This document shows positions 33,318-41,489 of a DNA stretch of 64,000 nt, one piece after another. The translations under genes were made by a program, and so were the position numbers. The stretch is from Palsa-504 sp963744575 (GTDB taxonomy: Bacteria; Actinomycetota; Actinomycetes; Streptosporangiales; Streptosporangiaceae), in NCBI GenBank assembly GCA_963744575.1, contig CAVUUF010000004.1:1-64000 (forward strand), written 5' to 3'. A model generated the notes under the pieces. The model was not told the origin of the DNA. It saw only the letters and a program-made list of their open reading frames with translations, and did not search any database. Every line of letters begins with the position of its first letter. The first letter of the stretch is position 1.

Positions 33318-34823
33318 TCAACTGGGCTGCGCCCCTTCGATCCCTTCGATCCCTTCGATCCCTTCGGCTCCTTCGTCGCCGGCCCCGCGGGCACCGGCTG
33401 CGGCCGCGGCAGCCGCAGCAGCCGCGGCGGCGCCCGAGCCGGGTCGTCGCCGCCCGGCCCACCCGGCCGCGTTGTGCTGCCTGCCCCGGGCGATGCCGAG
33501 CGCACCGGGCGGCACGTCGTCGGTGATCACCGAGCCAGCCGCCGTGTAGGCGCCGTCCCCGACGGTCACCGGGGCCACCAGGACCGTGTCGCTGCCGGTG
33601 AAGGCGTGCGGCCCGACCGTCGTGTGGTGCTTGGCCGCCCCGTCGTAGTTGGCGAAGATCGTGGCCGCGCCGATGTTGGCGCGCTCGCCGATGTCGGCGT
33701 CGCCGACGTAAGACAGGTGCGGCACCTTCGCTCCCGCGCCGACCACGGCGTTCTTCAGCTCGACGTGGCAGCCGATGTGCGCACCCGGGCCGATCCGGGT
33801 CCCCGGCCGCAGGTAGGCGTAGGGCCCCACGGTGGCCCCCGGCCCGATCTCGGCCTGCACGCACACCGCGTGGGCCACCGCCGCGTCGTCCGCGACCGTG
33901 GTGTCGCTGAGCTGGCAGCCGGGGCCGATCCTGGCGCCGGCGCCGACGGCCGTGCGGCCTTCGAGCACGGTGCCCGGCCAGATCTCGGTGTCCTGGCCGA
34001 TGGTGACGTCCGCGTCGATCCAGGTGCTGACCGGGTCCACGATGGTCACGCCGGCCCGCATCCACCTCTCGAGCAGCCGGTCGTTGCAGGCGCGGCGGAC
34101 CCGGGCGAGCTGCACCCGGTCGTTCACGCCCTGCACCTCGGCCGGATCGGCGGCGAGCAGCGCGCCCACCGCGTGCCCATCGCCGCGCAGGATCGCCACC
34201 ACGTCGGTGAGGTACTCCTGGCCATGAGCGTTGCTATCGGCGACCCGCTTGACCGCGTCGGCCAGCAGGGTGCCGTCGAAGGCGTAACAGCCGGAGTTGA
34301 TCTCATCGATGGCCCGCTGCGCCGCGGCGGCGTCGGCGTCCTCGACGATTTCGGCCAGCGAGCCGCCGTCGTCCCTGATGATGCGCCCGTACCCGGACGG
34401 GTCGGGGACCCGCGCGGTGAGCACTGTCACCGCATTGCCCGCGGCGTGGTGCTCGCGGACGAGCGCGGCCAGCGTCTTACCTCGCAGCAGGGGCATGTCG
34501 CCGTAGGTCACGAGCACGACCCCGGGCAGGTCGCCGAGCGTCTCGGTCACCACGCGGACCGCGTGGCCGGTGCCGCCCTGCCGTTCCTGCACGACCACGC
34601 TCACGCCGGGCGCGAGCCGGGCGGCCTCGGCGCTGACCTCCTCCCGGCCGTGGCCCGCCACCACCACGAGGCGCTGCGGACCAAGCTCGCCTGACGCGGC
34701 GAGAACATGCCCGAGCATGCTGCGGCCGCACAAGGTATGCAGCACCTTCGGGGTCCGCGACTTCATCCGGGTGCCCTCGCCCGCGGCGAGGACGATGACA
34801 GCGACCGGGCGAGGTTCGCTCAC
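33318..34823 (-). CDS. glmU: bifunctional UDP-GlcNAc pyrophosphorylase / glucosamine-1-P acetyltransferase
   Basis: 501 residues. The N-terminal uridylyltransferase has VLAAGEGTRMKSRTPKVLH. The C-terminal left-handed beta-helix shows hexapeptide repeats (IGPGCQ, IGPGAT, IGPGAH), and the acetyl-transfer region HLSYVGDADIGERANIGAAT starts at HLSYVGD. It makes UDP-GlcNAc for peptidoglycan. The last 45 or so residues are an Ala tract followed by EGIEGIEGIEG, encoded by a nine-base microsatellite, beyond the family's fold. Confidence 0.96.
   Translation of the reverse strand: MSEPRPVAVIVLAAGEGTRMKSRTPKVLHTLCGRSMLGHVLAASGELGPQRLVVVAGHGREEVSAEAARLAPGVSVVVQERQGGTGHAVRVVTETLGDLPGVVLVTYGDMPLLRGKTLAALVREHHAAGNAVTVLTARVPDPSGYGRIIRDDGGSLAEIVEDADAAAAQRAIDEINSGCYAFDGTLLADAVKRVADSNAHGQEYLTDVVAILRGDGHAVGALLAADPAEVQGVNDRVQLARVRRACNDRLLERWMRAGVTIVDPVSTWIDADVTIGQDTEIWPGTVLEGRTAVGAGARIGPGCQLSDTTVADDAAVAHAVCVQAEIGPGATVGPYAYLRPGTRIGPGAHIGCHVELKNAVVGAGAKVPHLSYVGDADIGERANIGAATIFANYDGAAKHHTTVGPHAFTGSDTVLVAPVTVGDGAYTAAGSVITDDVPPGALGIARGRQHNAAGWAGRRRPGSGAAAAAAAAAAAAGARGAGDEGAEGIEGIEGIEGAQPS
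33333..33377. repeat. nine-base microsatellite in the glmU 3' end
   Basis: Three perfect copies of CCCTTCGAT (33333-33359) and two imperfect ones follow each other, encoding (EGI)n on the glmU strand. The nine-base period keeps the frame, so copy number could change without breaking glmU. An Ala-codon tract lies beside it (about 33386-33435). Confidence 0.8.
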
Positions 34824-35130
34824 GCGGCAGATCTCCTCGGGTAGCGCGCCGGCGTTTTCGGTTTTCCTGGGTTTTCAGAGGCTAACGGCCTGCCGAACCC
34901 GCCGAGCCGGCACTGGTCAGGATCATTCGGGTTCCCGGAGCGACGGCGAATGTGTTTACCCGCCCCTCATCCGCAGGATACCGCCCGGTCGCCATGATCG
35001 GATGACAGCTTCCGGGATGGCCGGGACGGGATGCCCGTCCCGGGCTCCGCTGCTAAGCCTACGGCCGCCCGGTTCCTGCCCGTGGCCGCCCGGCCGTAAG
35101 GTTCAGCCCGTGGCCGCCCGGCCCTAATGC
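34824..35130. other. intergenic region between MFS gene end and glmU start
   Basis: About 300 bases with no gene. It holds a strong hairpin (35021-35043) and a 28-base duplication (35078-35133, overlapping the MFS stop). The half nearest glmU (34824-35010) is less GC-rich and should contain the glmU promoter, but no clear -10/-35 pair stands out. Confidence 0.5.
35021..35043. terminator. perfect 10-base hairpin after the MFS gene
   Basis: Arms CCGGGACGGG and CCCGTCCCGG with a three-base ATG loop. There is no T run, as is common for actinobacterial terminators. It sits about 90 bases beyond the MFS stop and before glmU. Confidence 0.45.
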
Positions 35131-35133
35131 TCA
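35078..35133. repeat. two-copy 28-base tandem repeat at the MFS 3' end
   Basis: GCCCGTGGCCGCCCGGCC occurs at 35078 and 35106, with a third partial copy near 35062. The second copy overlaps the MFS stop codon. Confidence 0.6.
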
Positions 35134-37083
35134 GCTCGACTCTGGCCTGCCGGACTTGGTTGCCGCAGGTGACTGGCCGTTGCCTCGCGCGTCTGGCGGA
35201 ACCTCGCTGGTTCCTTCGGCGTCGGGGCCCGGTCCGACCAGCTCGCTGGGCTCGAAGGCGCCCTCCCCGGCGGTCGCGGCCAGCTCGGCGCCGAGCGACT
35301 CGGCCGGCGCCTCGGGCCGCGGGCGGGGACCGGTGAGCAGCGACGCGATGGCCGCGATCACGTTGGCCGCGATCGCGAACGCGAACGCCACCCCGAGGCC
35401 GTCGTGGAACGGGGCGGTGATCAGGTTCGGGAAGAACTGGCGCCCGGCCACGTAGGCGGCGTGCCCGGCCGGCAGGTGCGCGAGCAGCGGGCCGAGCAGC
35501 TGCTTCATCGGGTTGTAGCCGAGGAAGGCGGCGAACAGCACGCCGATCGGCGGCAGGTGGGACAGGGTGTGCGCGGCCGACGCCGGAATACCCTGCGCGA
35601 TCAGGCCGCCGGACATGGCGGTCGGCAGCTTGCTGGACAGCCCGGCCACCATCAGCGTGAAGAAAATCCCGATCGACAGCACGAAAGCGGTGTTCATGAC
35701 GGTCGCGATCATGCCGCCGGCCGCGCCGCGCTGGTCCGCGGGCACCGCGTTCATCATCTCGGCGCGGTTCGGCGAGGTGAACAGGCCCGAGCCGAAGCCG
35801 TTGAGCGCGACGATCAGCGCGAACACCCAGTACGGGAAGTCAACCGGCAAGAACAGCAACAGCACGAAGCTGAGCGCGGTCAGCAGCGCGCCGCCGACGG
35901 TGAACCCCTTGGCGCCGAACCGGTCCGACAGCACGCCGGACGTCGGGGCGGAGAGCAGGAAGCCGAACGTCAGCGGCAGCAGGTAGATGCCCGCCCACAG
36001 CGGCGTCTGCGCGAAGCTGTACCCGTGCAGCGGCAGCCAGATGCCCTGCAGCCAGATGATCAGCATGAACTGCATGCCGCCCCGGCCGAGCGCCAGCATC
36101 ATGTTCGCGATGTTGCCGAAGACGAACGCCCGGATGCGGAACAGCGACAGCCGGAACAGCGGCTCGGCGACCTTCGTCTCCACGTAGCCGAAGACCACCA
36201 GCGCCGCCGCGCCGCCGAAGATCGCGGTCAGCACCCACGGGTTCGTCCAGCCCATCGGGTGCCCGCCGTAGGGCAGCAGGCCGTAGGTGATGCCGACCAG
36301 GATCGCGACCAGCCCCGCCGCGAACAGGATGTTGCCCCACCAGTCCATCCGGGCGTGCTTGCGTATCCCGATGTCGTGCAGCATGAAGTACGCCCAGACG
36401 GTGCCGAACGCCCCGATCGGCGCCGAGACCAGGAACACCAGGTGCCAGTTGACCGGGGCGAGGAGGCCGCCGAGCAGCAGCCCGATGAACGAGCCCGCGA
36501 TGGCCGCGATCGAGTTGATGCCCAGCGCGGTGCCGCGCTTGTTGGCCGGGAACGCGTCGGTGAGGATGGCGGTGGAGTTGGCGAACAGGAACGCGCCGCC
36601 GATGCCCTGCACGACCCGCCAGAGGATCAGCCACAGCGCCGCCGCGCTGCCGTGCTGCCAGGTGATGGTCAGGAAGATCGAGCCGATGGTGAAGATCGCG
36701 AAGCCCATGTTGTACATCCGGACCCGGCCGAACATGTCGCCCAGCCGCCCGAACGACACCACCAGCACCGCGGACACCACCAGGAAGCCCATGAACATCC
36801 ACAGCAGGTAGCTGGTGTTGCCGGGGCTCAGCGGGTTGAGCGCGATGCCGCGGAAGATGTCCGGCAGCGCGATCAGCACGATGGACTGGTTGATGGTCGC
36901 CATCAGCACGCCCAGCGTGGTGTTCGACAACGCGATCCACTTGTAGTGCGGCCCCGGCTGGTAGGGCGGCCCCGGCTCGCGCGAGCCGCGGCCGCGCCGG
37001 GAGCCGACCGTACTTCCGCCCGGCCCGTTCATGTCCGGCTGACCAGGCACGCCAGCACCCGGCTGAGCAGGATTCGAGTTCAT
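35131..37083 (-). CDS. MFS drug/solute exporter, DHA2 (EmrB/QacA) type
   Basis: 650 residues with about 14 transmembrane helices. The DHA2 motif near helix 1 is LGVLMATINQSIVLIALP, motif A-like FGRLGDMFGRVRMYNMG follows helix 2, and motif C-like GSFIGLLLGGLLAPVNW is present. Long hydrophilic N- and C-terminal tails flank the core. Proton-driven export; the substrate is unknown. The upstream region holds the palindrome TTGACGTCAA, shared with the MarR locus at 42.4 kb. It stands alone on the minus strand. Confidence 0.9.
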   Translation of the reverse strand: MNSNPAQPGAGVPGQPDMNGPGGSTVGSRRGRGSREPGPPYQPGPHYKWIALSNTTLGVLMATINQSIVLIALPDIFRGIALNPLSPGNTSYLLWMFMGFLVVSAVLVVSFGRLGDMFGRVRMYNMGFAIFTIGSIFLTITWQHGSAAALWLILWRVVQGIGGAFLFANSTAILTDAFPANKRGTALGINSIAAIAGSFIGLLLGGLLAPVNWHLVFLVSAPIGAFGTVWAYFMLHDIGIRKHARMDWWGNILFAAGLVAILVGITYGLLPYGGHPMGWTNPWVLTAIFGGAAALVVFGYVETKVAEPLFRLSLFRIRAFVFGNIANMMLALGRGGMQFMLIIWLQGIWLPLHGYSFAQTPLWAGIYLLPLTFGFLLSAPTSGVLSDRFGAKGFTVGGALLTALSFVLLLFLPVDFPYWVFALIVALNGFGSGLFTSPNRAEMMNAVPADQRGAAGGMIATVMNTAFVLSIGIFFTLMVAGLSSKLPTAMSGGLIAQGIPASAAHTLSHLPPIGVLFAAFLGYNPMKQLLGPLLAHLPAGHAAYVAGRQFFPNLITAPFHDGLGVAFAFAIAANVIAAIASLLTGPRPRPEAPAESLGAELAATAGEGAFEPSELVGPGPDAEGTSEVPPDARGNGQSPAATKSGRPESS

Positions 37084-37128
37084 TGACCCAAGCCCCCACA
37101 GGCAACTTTGGCATCATCAGAAACTTGT

Positions 37129-37138
37129 TTGACGTCAA
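37129..37138. promoter_or_regulatory. palindrome in the MFS promoter
   Basis: TTGACGTCAA, perfect over ten bases, 46 bases before the MFS start. It includes a TTGACG -35-like hexamer on each strand. The same core is in the tam/marR intergenic region (42420-42433), so it is a candidate MarR operator. Confidence 0.45.
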
Positions 37139-37317
37139 CTAACTATAACTCATGGCCTCGCTCCCGGGTTCCGCAGGCTGCGGTCCACGATCATGCGACG
37201 GGCTGCGCCGGGCGCGCAAGCCGGCCCAGCGGCCAGTGCACCGAGCCGTGCAGTCTCACCAGCCCGGAGCCGACGGTACCGTCGCGGGCGGCGAGCGGGT
37301 GGAACAGGTCGTAGGTG

Positions 37318-37510
37318 GCCTGCGCGGGCCGCGGCCAGCAACCCGCGAGCGCCGTCATCCAGGCCGCCCGACAGCGACGAGACCAGATGGCTGATCTCGG
37401 CGCTGCCGCCTGTGATGCGCGCCACCGTATCGGTGTCGGCTGCGGCGCCCGGCTGTGCGGCCAGGACCCGGGCCAGCGCGGCCACGTACAGCGGGTTACC
37501 GACCTGGTTC
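37318..37510 (-). pseudogene. fragment of a LuxR/AAA-type regulator
   Basis: The frame encodes NQVGNPLYVAALARVLAAQ followed by an ISHLVSSLSGGLDDGARGLLAAA stretch. This matches the ATPase region of large LuxR/MalT-like regulators (GGNPLYVREL ... RLxxLxxxxRxLLAAAA). Similar residues appear to continue in another frame (TYDLFHPLAARDG), suggesting a frameshift. No intact start, HTH or Walker motif is nearby. Confidence 0.45.
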
Positions 37511-37610
37511 GGTTCACTGTCCTTCCGGCAGCTGGCCGGGCCCGCGGGCGTATTCTTCCTGTGGCCGCCGAAGCCCGGGCCCGCACCGGCACCTCACCTG
37601 GGGGGCAGCC

Positions 37611-37820
37611 ATGACCGCTACGATCCCGGGCGAGCGGGGCCAGCTTACGGCGCTGCGCGGCGCCTGGCTGTTCGACGGCACCGGCCCCGCGCTGATCCCC
37701 GATCCGGTCGTGGTGATCGAGGGCAGCATCATCCGGGACGTCTGCTCCGGCGGCCGGGTCCCGGAAACCCCGGGCAGCGGGACCGTGATCGACCTGCCCG
37801 GCGCGACCCTGCAGATCAAG
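37611..37820 (+). pseudogene. 5' fragment of an amidohydrolase gene
   Basis: Starts at ATG 37611 after a G-rich ribosome-binding site. It encodes LTALRGAWLFDGTGPALIPD, then a VVVIEGSIIRDV and VIDLPGATL stretch: the first 60 or so residues of imidazolonepropionase-like amidohydrolases. The expected LPGLIDTHxH metal motif is missing. From about 37820 the sequence turns into unrelated QIKEILGPMSNS and Arg/Pro-rich residues. The gene is truncated. Confidence 0.6.
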
Positions 37821-38066
37821 GAAATCCTGGGCCCGATGAGCAATTCCATGCTGGACGACGCCCTCAAGGGTGAGCCACCTCCCGAGTGGACCCGCCGGCC
37901 CAGGGCCAAGGACGGCCAGCATGGCGGAGATCCACCGCGCGAACGAGGTGCCGCCCGAGGAGCGCTCGACGCCCGGGAACCGCTGATACCGCCGCTGCGG
38001 CGCGGCCGGTATCGTGGTTTCACGGTTGCGGTGCTTGCGTATTTCGTAACACCCACGTGTCCGCAT

Positions 38067-38140
38067 TCCGGCGTAGGGTAATTGGCAGCCCACCAGCCTT
38101 TGAAGCTGGGATCGTCCTGGTTCGAGTCCAGGCGCCGGAA
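38067..38140 (+). tRNA. tRNA-Gln (anticodon UUG)
   Basis: A full cloverleaf can be drawn. Acceptor arms are TCCGGCG (38067-38073) and CGCCGGA (38133-38139), with discriminator A. The D-loop contains AATTGGCA, the anticodon stem is CCAGC/GCTGG with loop CTTTGAA (anticodon TTG at 38100-38102), and the T-arm is CCTGG-TTCGAGT-CCAGG. CCA is not encoded. It reads CAA codons, rare in this GC-rich genome. Confidence 0.95.
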
Positions 38141-38390
38141 CTATTTTCGATTTATTTGTGAATTACGAGCGACCCCGCAGTCACACGAGCTAATTTCTAG
38201 CCTTTATCCCAAATCTGTATGAGGGCAAGCTGACCATCTTCGCCAGGCGGCGATCCATGCATGGAGCGGACGCCCGCGGCCCCCGATATAGGTCATTCGG
38301 CGCGCATAGGGCCGCAGCGACGGGGTAGTCGAGTCGAGACCGGGGCGAGGCGATCGTCGGCGAGGCGTGATGGGCGGGACGGACGCTGAT

Positions 38391-38411
38391 CTGTCTCGCA
38401 TGATGAGACAG
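38391..38411. repeat. inverted repeat CTGTCTC-N7-GAGACAG
   Basis: Perfect seven-base arms. It could be a terminator for the tRNA transcript or a protein site; no T run follows. Confidence 0.35.
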
Positions 38412-38495
38412 CGAGCGATGAGCGCATCCGAATTCATGGGTCCATCCGGCGGAACTCACCCGCGAGGCCGTGCCCTAACCTACGGTATGGTAGGC

Positions 38496-38513
38496 TACGG
38501 TTACGTAAGCGTA
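38496..38513. promoter_or_regulatory. TetR-type operator before the desaturase
   Basis: TACGGTTACGTAAGCGTA, an 18-base palindrome with one mismatched pair. It lies 40 bases upstream of the desaturase ATG, beside TAGGCT (38491-38496), a possible -10. The length and symmetry are typical of TetR-family operators. The tetR gene lies right after the desaturase. A second inverted repeat, CCTAC-N6-GTAGG, lies next to it (38479-38494). Confidence 0.6.
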
Positions 38514-38553
38514 CGGGCGCTCCCACCCGTTCCCCAAATTTCCGAGGAGCACG

Positions 38554-39660
38554 ATGACCGCATCTCCCGACACCGTCGACGCGCCTGAAACCACCATCGC
38601 GCCGGCCCGGCCGAACGCGACCGCGCCCGCCGGGCCGATCGGGGGAACGACCAGAACCACCAGAACCCAGCCGCGCTCGGCCCGGCCGGACTTGCAGGAC
38701 GAGCCGAATTCGGCGGTGCAGCGCTTCCTGGTGGGCTTGTTCGTGGCCATCCCGCTGGTGGCGCTGATCGCCGCGATCCCGCTGCTGTGGGGCTGGGGCC
38801 TGGGCTGGCACGACGTGCTGATCGCGCTGGCCTTCTACTGGGTATCCGGGCTCGGCGTCACGGTCGGCTACCACAGGTACTTCACGCACGGCTCCTTCAA
38901 GGCCAAGACCGGCCTGCGGGTCGCGCTGGCGGTCGCCGGCAGCCTGGCCATCGAGGGCCCGGTCATCACCTGGGTGTCGGACCACCGCAGGCACCACAAG
39001 TACAGCGACAAGGAGGGTGACCCGCACTCGCCCTGGCGCTACGGCGAGGACTGGAAGGCGCTGTCCAAGGGCCTGTTCTACGCGCACATCGGCTGGCTCT
39101 TCGACCCGAACAAGACCTCGCAGCAGAAGTTCTCCCCCGACCTGCTCGCCGACCGGCGGGTCAAGGCGGTGGACAAGCTGTTCCCGGCGCTGGTGGCGGT
39201 GTCACTGCTGCTCCCCGCGCTCATCGGCGGGCTGTGGGGGATGTCCTGGCAGGGCGCGCTGACCGCCTTCTTCTGGGCCAGCCTGGTCCGGGTCGCGCTG
39301 CTGCACCACGTCACCTGGGCGATCAACTCGATCTGCCACACCTTCGGCAGCGAGGAGTTCGAAGTCCGCGACAGGTCGCGGAACGTGTCCTGGATGGCGA
39401 TCGCGTCGTTCGGCGAGTCCTGGCACAACCTGCACCACGCCGACCCGACCTGTGCCCGGCACGGGGCGCTGAAGGGCCAGCTGGACCCCAGCGCGCGCGT
39501 CATCTGGGCGCTGGAGAAGCTGGGCTGGGCGTACGACGTGCGCTGGCCGGACGAGGATCGGCTCACCGCCAAGCGGCCCGCCACGGCGAAGAGGAAGTTC
39601 GGCTCGATGACGCGGCGCGCCGGCCGGGTCCGTGGCGCGGTGTCCGCGCAGTCGCGATGA
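38554..39660 (+). CDS. acyl-CoA/acyl-lipid fatty acid desaturase
   Basis: 368 residues. The three His boxes of membrane di-iron desaturases are HRYFTH, HRRHH and HNLHH, set between four hydrophobic segments. It introduces a cis double bond, probably delta-9, into acyl chains and so tunes membrane fluidity. ATG 38554 with GAGGAG four bases before it. An operator-like palindrome is upstream and a TetR gene starts seven bases downstream, an arrangement like DesT/FasR-controlled desaturases. Confidence 0.9.
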   Translation: MTASPDTVDAPETTIAPARPNATAPAGPIGGTTRTTRTQPRSARPDLQDEPNSAVQRFLVGLFVAIPLVALIAAIPLLWGWGLGWHDVLIALAFYWVSGLGVTVGYHRYFTHGSFKAKTGLRVALAVAGSLAIEGPVITWVSDHRRHHKYSDKEGDPHSPWRYGEDWKALSKGLFYAHIGWLFDPNKTSQQKFSPDLLADRRVKAVDKLFPALVAVSLLLPALIGGLWGMSWQGALTAFFWASLVRVALLHHVTWAINSICHTFGSEEFEVRDRSRNVSWMAIASFGESWHNLHHADPTCARHGALKGQLDPSARVIWALEKLGWAYDVRWPDEDRLTAKRPATAKRKFGSMTRRAGRVRGAVSAQSR

Positions 39661-40738
39661 TGAGCAGGTGAGTGCGCAACCGCATCCGTCCGGCCGCAAG
39701 AGGATGACCGGAAAGGAACGGCGGGAGCAGCTGCTGGGCATCGGGCGCCGCCTGTTCGCCGAGCGGGGGTTCGAGGGGACCTCGATCGAGGAGATCGCCG
39801 CCCAGGCGGGGGTGTCCAAGCCGGTGGTGTACGAGCACTTCGGCGGCAAGGAAGGCCTCTACGCCGTGGTCGTCGACCGGGAGGTGGAGCGCCTGCTGGC
39901 GATGGCGACCACGCTGCTGGGCGGCGACCACACCCGGGCGAAGTTCGAGGCCGCGGCGGTGAGCCTGCTGCGGTACATCGACGAGAACGCCGACGGCTTC
40001 CGCATCCTGGTCAGGGACTCCAACCCCGGTTCCGGCACGGGCACCTACGGCACGCTGCTGAGCGACATCGCCGGCCAGGTCGAGTACATCCTGGCCGACT
40101 TCCTCGCCTCGCGCGGCCACGACCCCAAGCTGGCGCCGCTGTACGCCCAGATGCTGGTGGGCATGGTCGCGTTCACCGGCCAGTGGTGGCTGGACGCCCG
40201 CAAGCCCAAGCTGGAAGAGGTCGCCGCCAATCTGATCGACCTGGCCTGGAACGGCCTCTCCCAGCTGGACGCGAGGACGGACGCGAGGATGTAACCGGGC
40301 CGGGGCCGCGCCGGGCGCCAGCGTGACGGTGCCCGCCCCGCCCGGCGCCGACGGCAGGCCCTGACCCGTCCAGGCCCGGAACCCGCCGACCACGTCGGTG
40401 GCCCGGTGCAGGCCTAGGTCCTGCAGGGCCGCCGCGGCCAGGCTGGAGGTGTAGCCGTCCACGCAGAAGACGATGATCCGGTGGTCATACCCGGCGACCC
40501 AGGGCAGCCGGGCCTCCGACGCGGGATCCAGCCGCCACTCCAGGTGGTTGCGTTCCACGATGACCGACCCGGGTATCTCGCCCTGCTCCGCCCGCTGCGC
40601 CGCGGGCCGGATGTCGATGAGCACCCCGCCGGCGGACATTTCGCGGAAGGCCTGCCGCGGCGTCAGCCGGAGCAGCCGGGCCCGGGCGTCCGCGAGGATC
40701 TCCTCGATGCCCCGGGCGCCGGGCGGGCGGACCGTCAC
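39563..40738 (-). CDS. rhodanese-domain protein with long antisense C-terminal frame
   Basis: The rhodanese fold occupies the first 130 or so residues. It includes GGVLIDIRPAAQRAEQGEIP, the active-site loop FCVDGYTS with Cys92, and VVGGFRAWTGQGLP. The frame then has no stop for another 260 codons, running antisense through the whole tetR gene into the desaturase end. That part has no recognisable domain and reads like shadow sequence. The true 3' end is therefore uncertain, and the functional part is 40354-40738. GTG 40738 overlaps the cysteine dioxygenase stop (GTGA). Confidence 0.7.
   Translation of the reverse strand: MTVRPPGARGIEEILADARARLLRLTPRQAFREMSAGGVLIDIRPAAQRAEQGEIPGSVIVERNHLEWRLDPASEARLPWVAGYDHRIIVFCVDGYTSSLAAAALQDLGLHRATDVVGGFRAWTGQGLPSAPGGAGTVTLAPGAAPARLHPRVRPRVQLGEAVPGQVDQIGGDLFQLGLAGVQPPLAGERDHAHQHLGVQRRQLGVVAARGEEVGQDVLDLAGDVAQQRAVGARAGTGVGVPDQDAEAVGVLVDVPQQAHRRGLELRPGVVAAQQRGRHRQQALHLPVDDHGVEAFLAAEVLVHHRLGHPRLGGDLLDRGPLEPPLGEQAAPDAQQLLPPFLSGHPLAAGRMRLRTHLLIIATARTPRHGPGRRAASSSRTSSSPWRAAWR
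39668..40294 (+). CDS. TetR family regulator, likely desaturase repressor
   Basis: 208 residues. The HTH is around residues 30-62 (TSIEEIAAQAGVSKPVVYEH), followed by a helical ligand domain. It starts at GTG 39668, seven bases after the desaturase stop; ATG 39704 is an alternative. Cotranscription and the palindrome ahead of the desaturase suggest it autoregulates the pair in response to acyl-CoA. The ligand is inferred, not shown. Confidence 0.88.
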   Translation: MSAQPHPSGRKRMTGKERREQLLGIGRRLFAERGFEGTSIEEIAAQAGVSKPVVYEHFGGKEGLYAVVVDREVERLLAMATTLLGGDHTRAKFEAAAVSLLRYIDENADGFRILVRDSNPGSGTGTYGTLLSDIAGQVEYILADFLASRGHDPKLAPLYAQMLVGMVAFTGQWWLDARKPKLEEVAANLIDLAWNGLSQLDARTDARM

Positions 40739-41247
40739 CACGCGGCCGCGCCCTCGGTGTCGAGCTTGACCAGGCCGACCGGGGTGAGGTCGTAGCGCGT
40801 CATGGCCGGGAGCGGCGGTGAGTACGCGTGCACGCTCACTGCCACCGCCGCCGCGGCGGCGTTGCGCACGTCGTGGATGTAGCGGGGACCGAACGCCCGT
40901 GACCCGCCCGGTCCCACCGGCTTGGCCAGTACCTGCCCCGTGGTGCTGGCGCCGACCACCCGGCGCTCCATCAGCGTGCCCCAGACCACCGCGAACGCGC
41001 CGGCCGACCCGCCGTGGTCGTGGAACCCGGTCGCCTGGCCCGGCAGCCAGCTGATCACCCAGAGCTCGTGGCTGTCGTCCAGGTGTATCCGCTCGTACCA
41101 GCGGCCCGCCGGGTTCAGCCGGACCCGGCCCAGCCAGTCCGCCGGGTTGGCCGCCAGGCGGCGCACCATCTCGGCCAGCTGCCGCGCGCCGAGAAGCCGG
41201 CCAGGCTGCGTCCTGGCTGGTGACGTCGGCCGGATTATCGCACTCAT
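40735..41247 (-). CDS. cysteine dioxygenase type I
   Basis: 170 residues, cupin fold. Fe ligands are His76 and His78 (GFHDHGG) and His125 (YIHDVRN). Cysteine dioxygenase oxidises cysteine to cysteine sulfinate. The next gene, overlapping by four bases, is a rhodanese protein, and this pairing is seen in other actinobacteria. ATG 41247 with AGGAG ten bases upstream. The roughly 240 bases upstream, towards the methyltransferase gene end, hold no gene. Confidence 0.9.
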   Translation of the reverse strand: MSAIIRPTSPARTQPGRLLGARQLAEMVRRLAANPADWLGRVRLNPAGRWYERIHLDDSHELWVISWLPGQATGFHDHGGSAGAFAVVWGTLMERRVVGASTTGQVLAKPVGPGGSRAFGPRYIHDVRNAAAAAVAVSVHAYSPPLPAMTRYDLTPVGLVKLDTEGAAAW

Positions 41248-41489
41248 TTTCGTTTATCTCCTCACATTGACGTAGCTGGTCATGCATACCAGCGAAAGCA
41301 GGCGAACCCTGAGGACCAGCCGAGCTGGTCAGGTCAGGGCGAGCCGGTCAGACATCGCTCGGCGCGTGGCGCCAACGGGAGGACGCCGACGGGAGGACGC
41401 TGCCGGATACGCGTGGACACGAGAGGCAGGCGACGGCGCATGCCGCGATCCTGCCAGAGTTTCCCTATTAAAGCAATGGGAAAACTTGA

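Larger units (their letters stand above)
38141..38553. other. non-coding stretch between tRNA-Gln and the desaturase
   Basis: About 410 bases. The first 80 are markedly AT-rich for this genome. Further on are a 12-base palindrome TCCATGCATGGA (38254-38265), an inverted repeat CTGTCTC/GAGACAG (38391-38411, seven-base spacer) and the desaturase operator (38496-38513). Only short unconvincing ORFs are present. Confidence 0.5.

Noticed and set aside
33386..33435. Ala-codon tract read as a CRISPR-like or phage repeat
   Set aside because: There are no spaced direct repeats; it is a simple codon-tract expansion inside glmU.
38190..38459. 89-residue minus-strand ORF after the tRNA
   Set aside because: No ribosome-binding site or recognisable motif. 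It overlaps palindromes and the likely desaturase promoter region.
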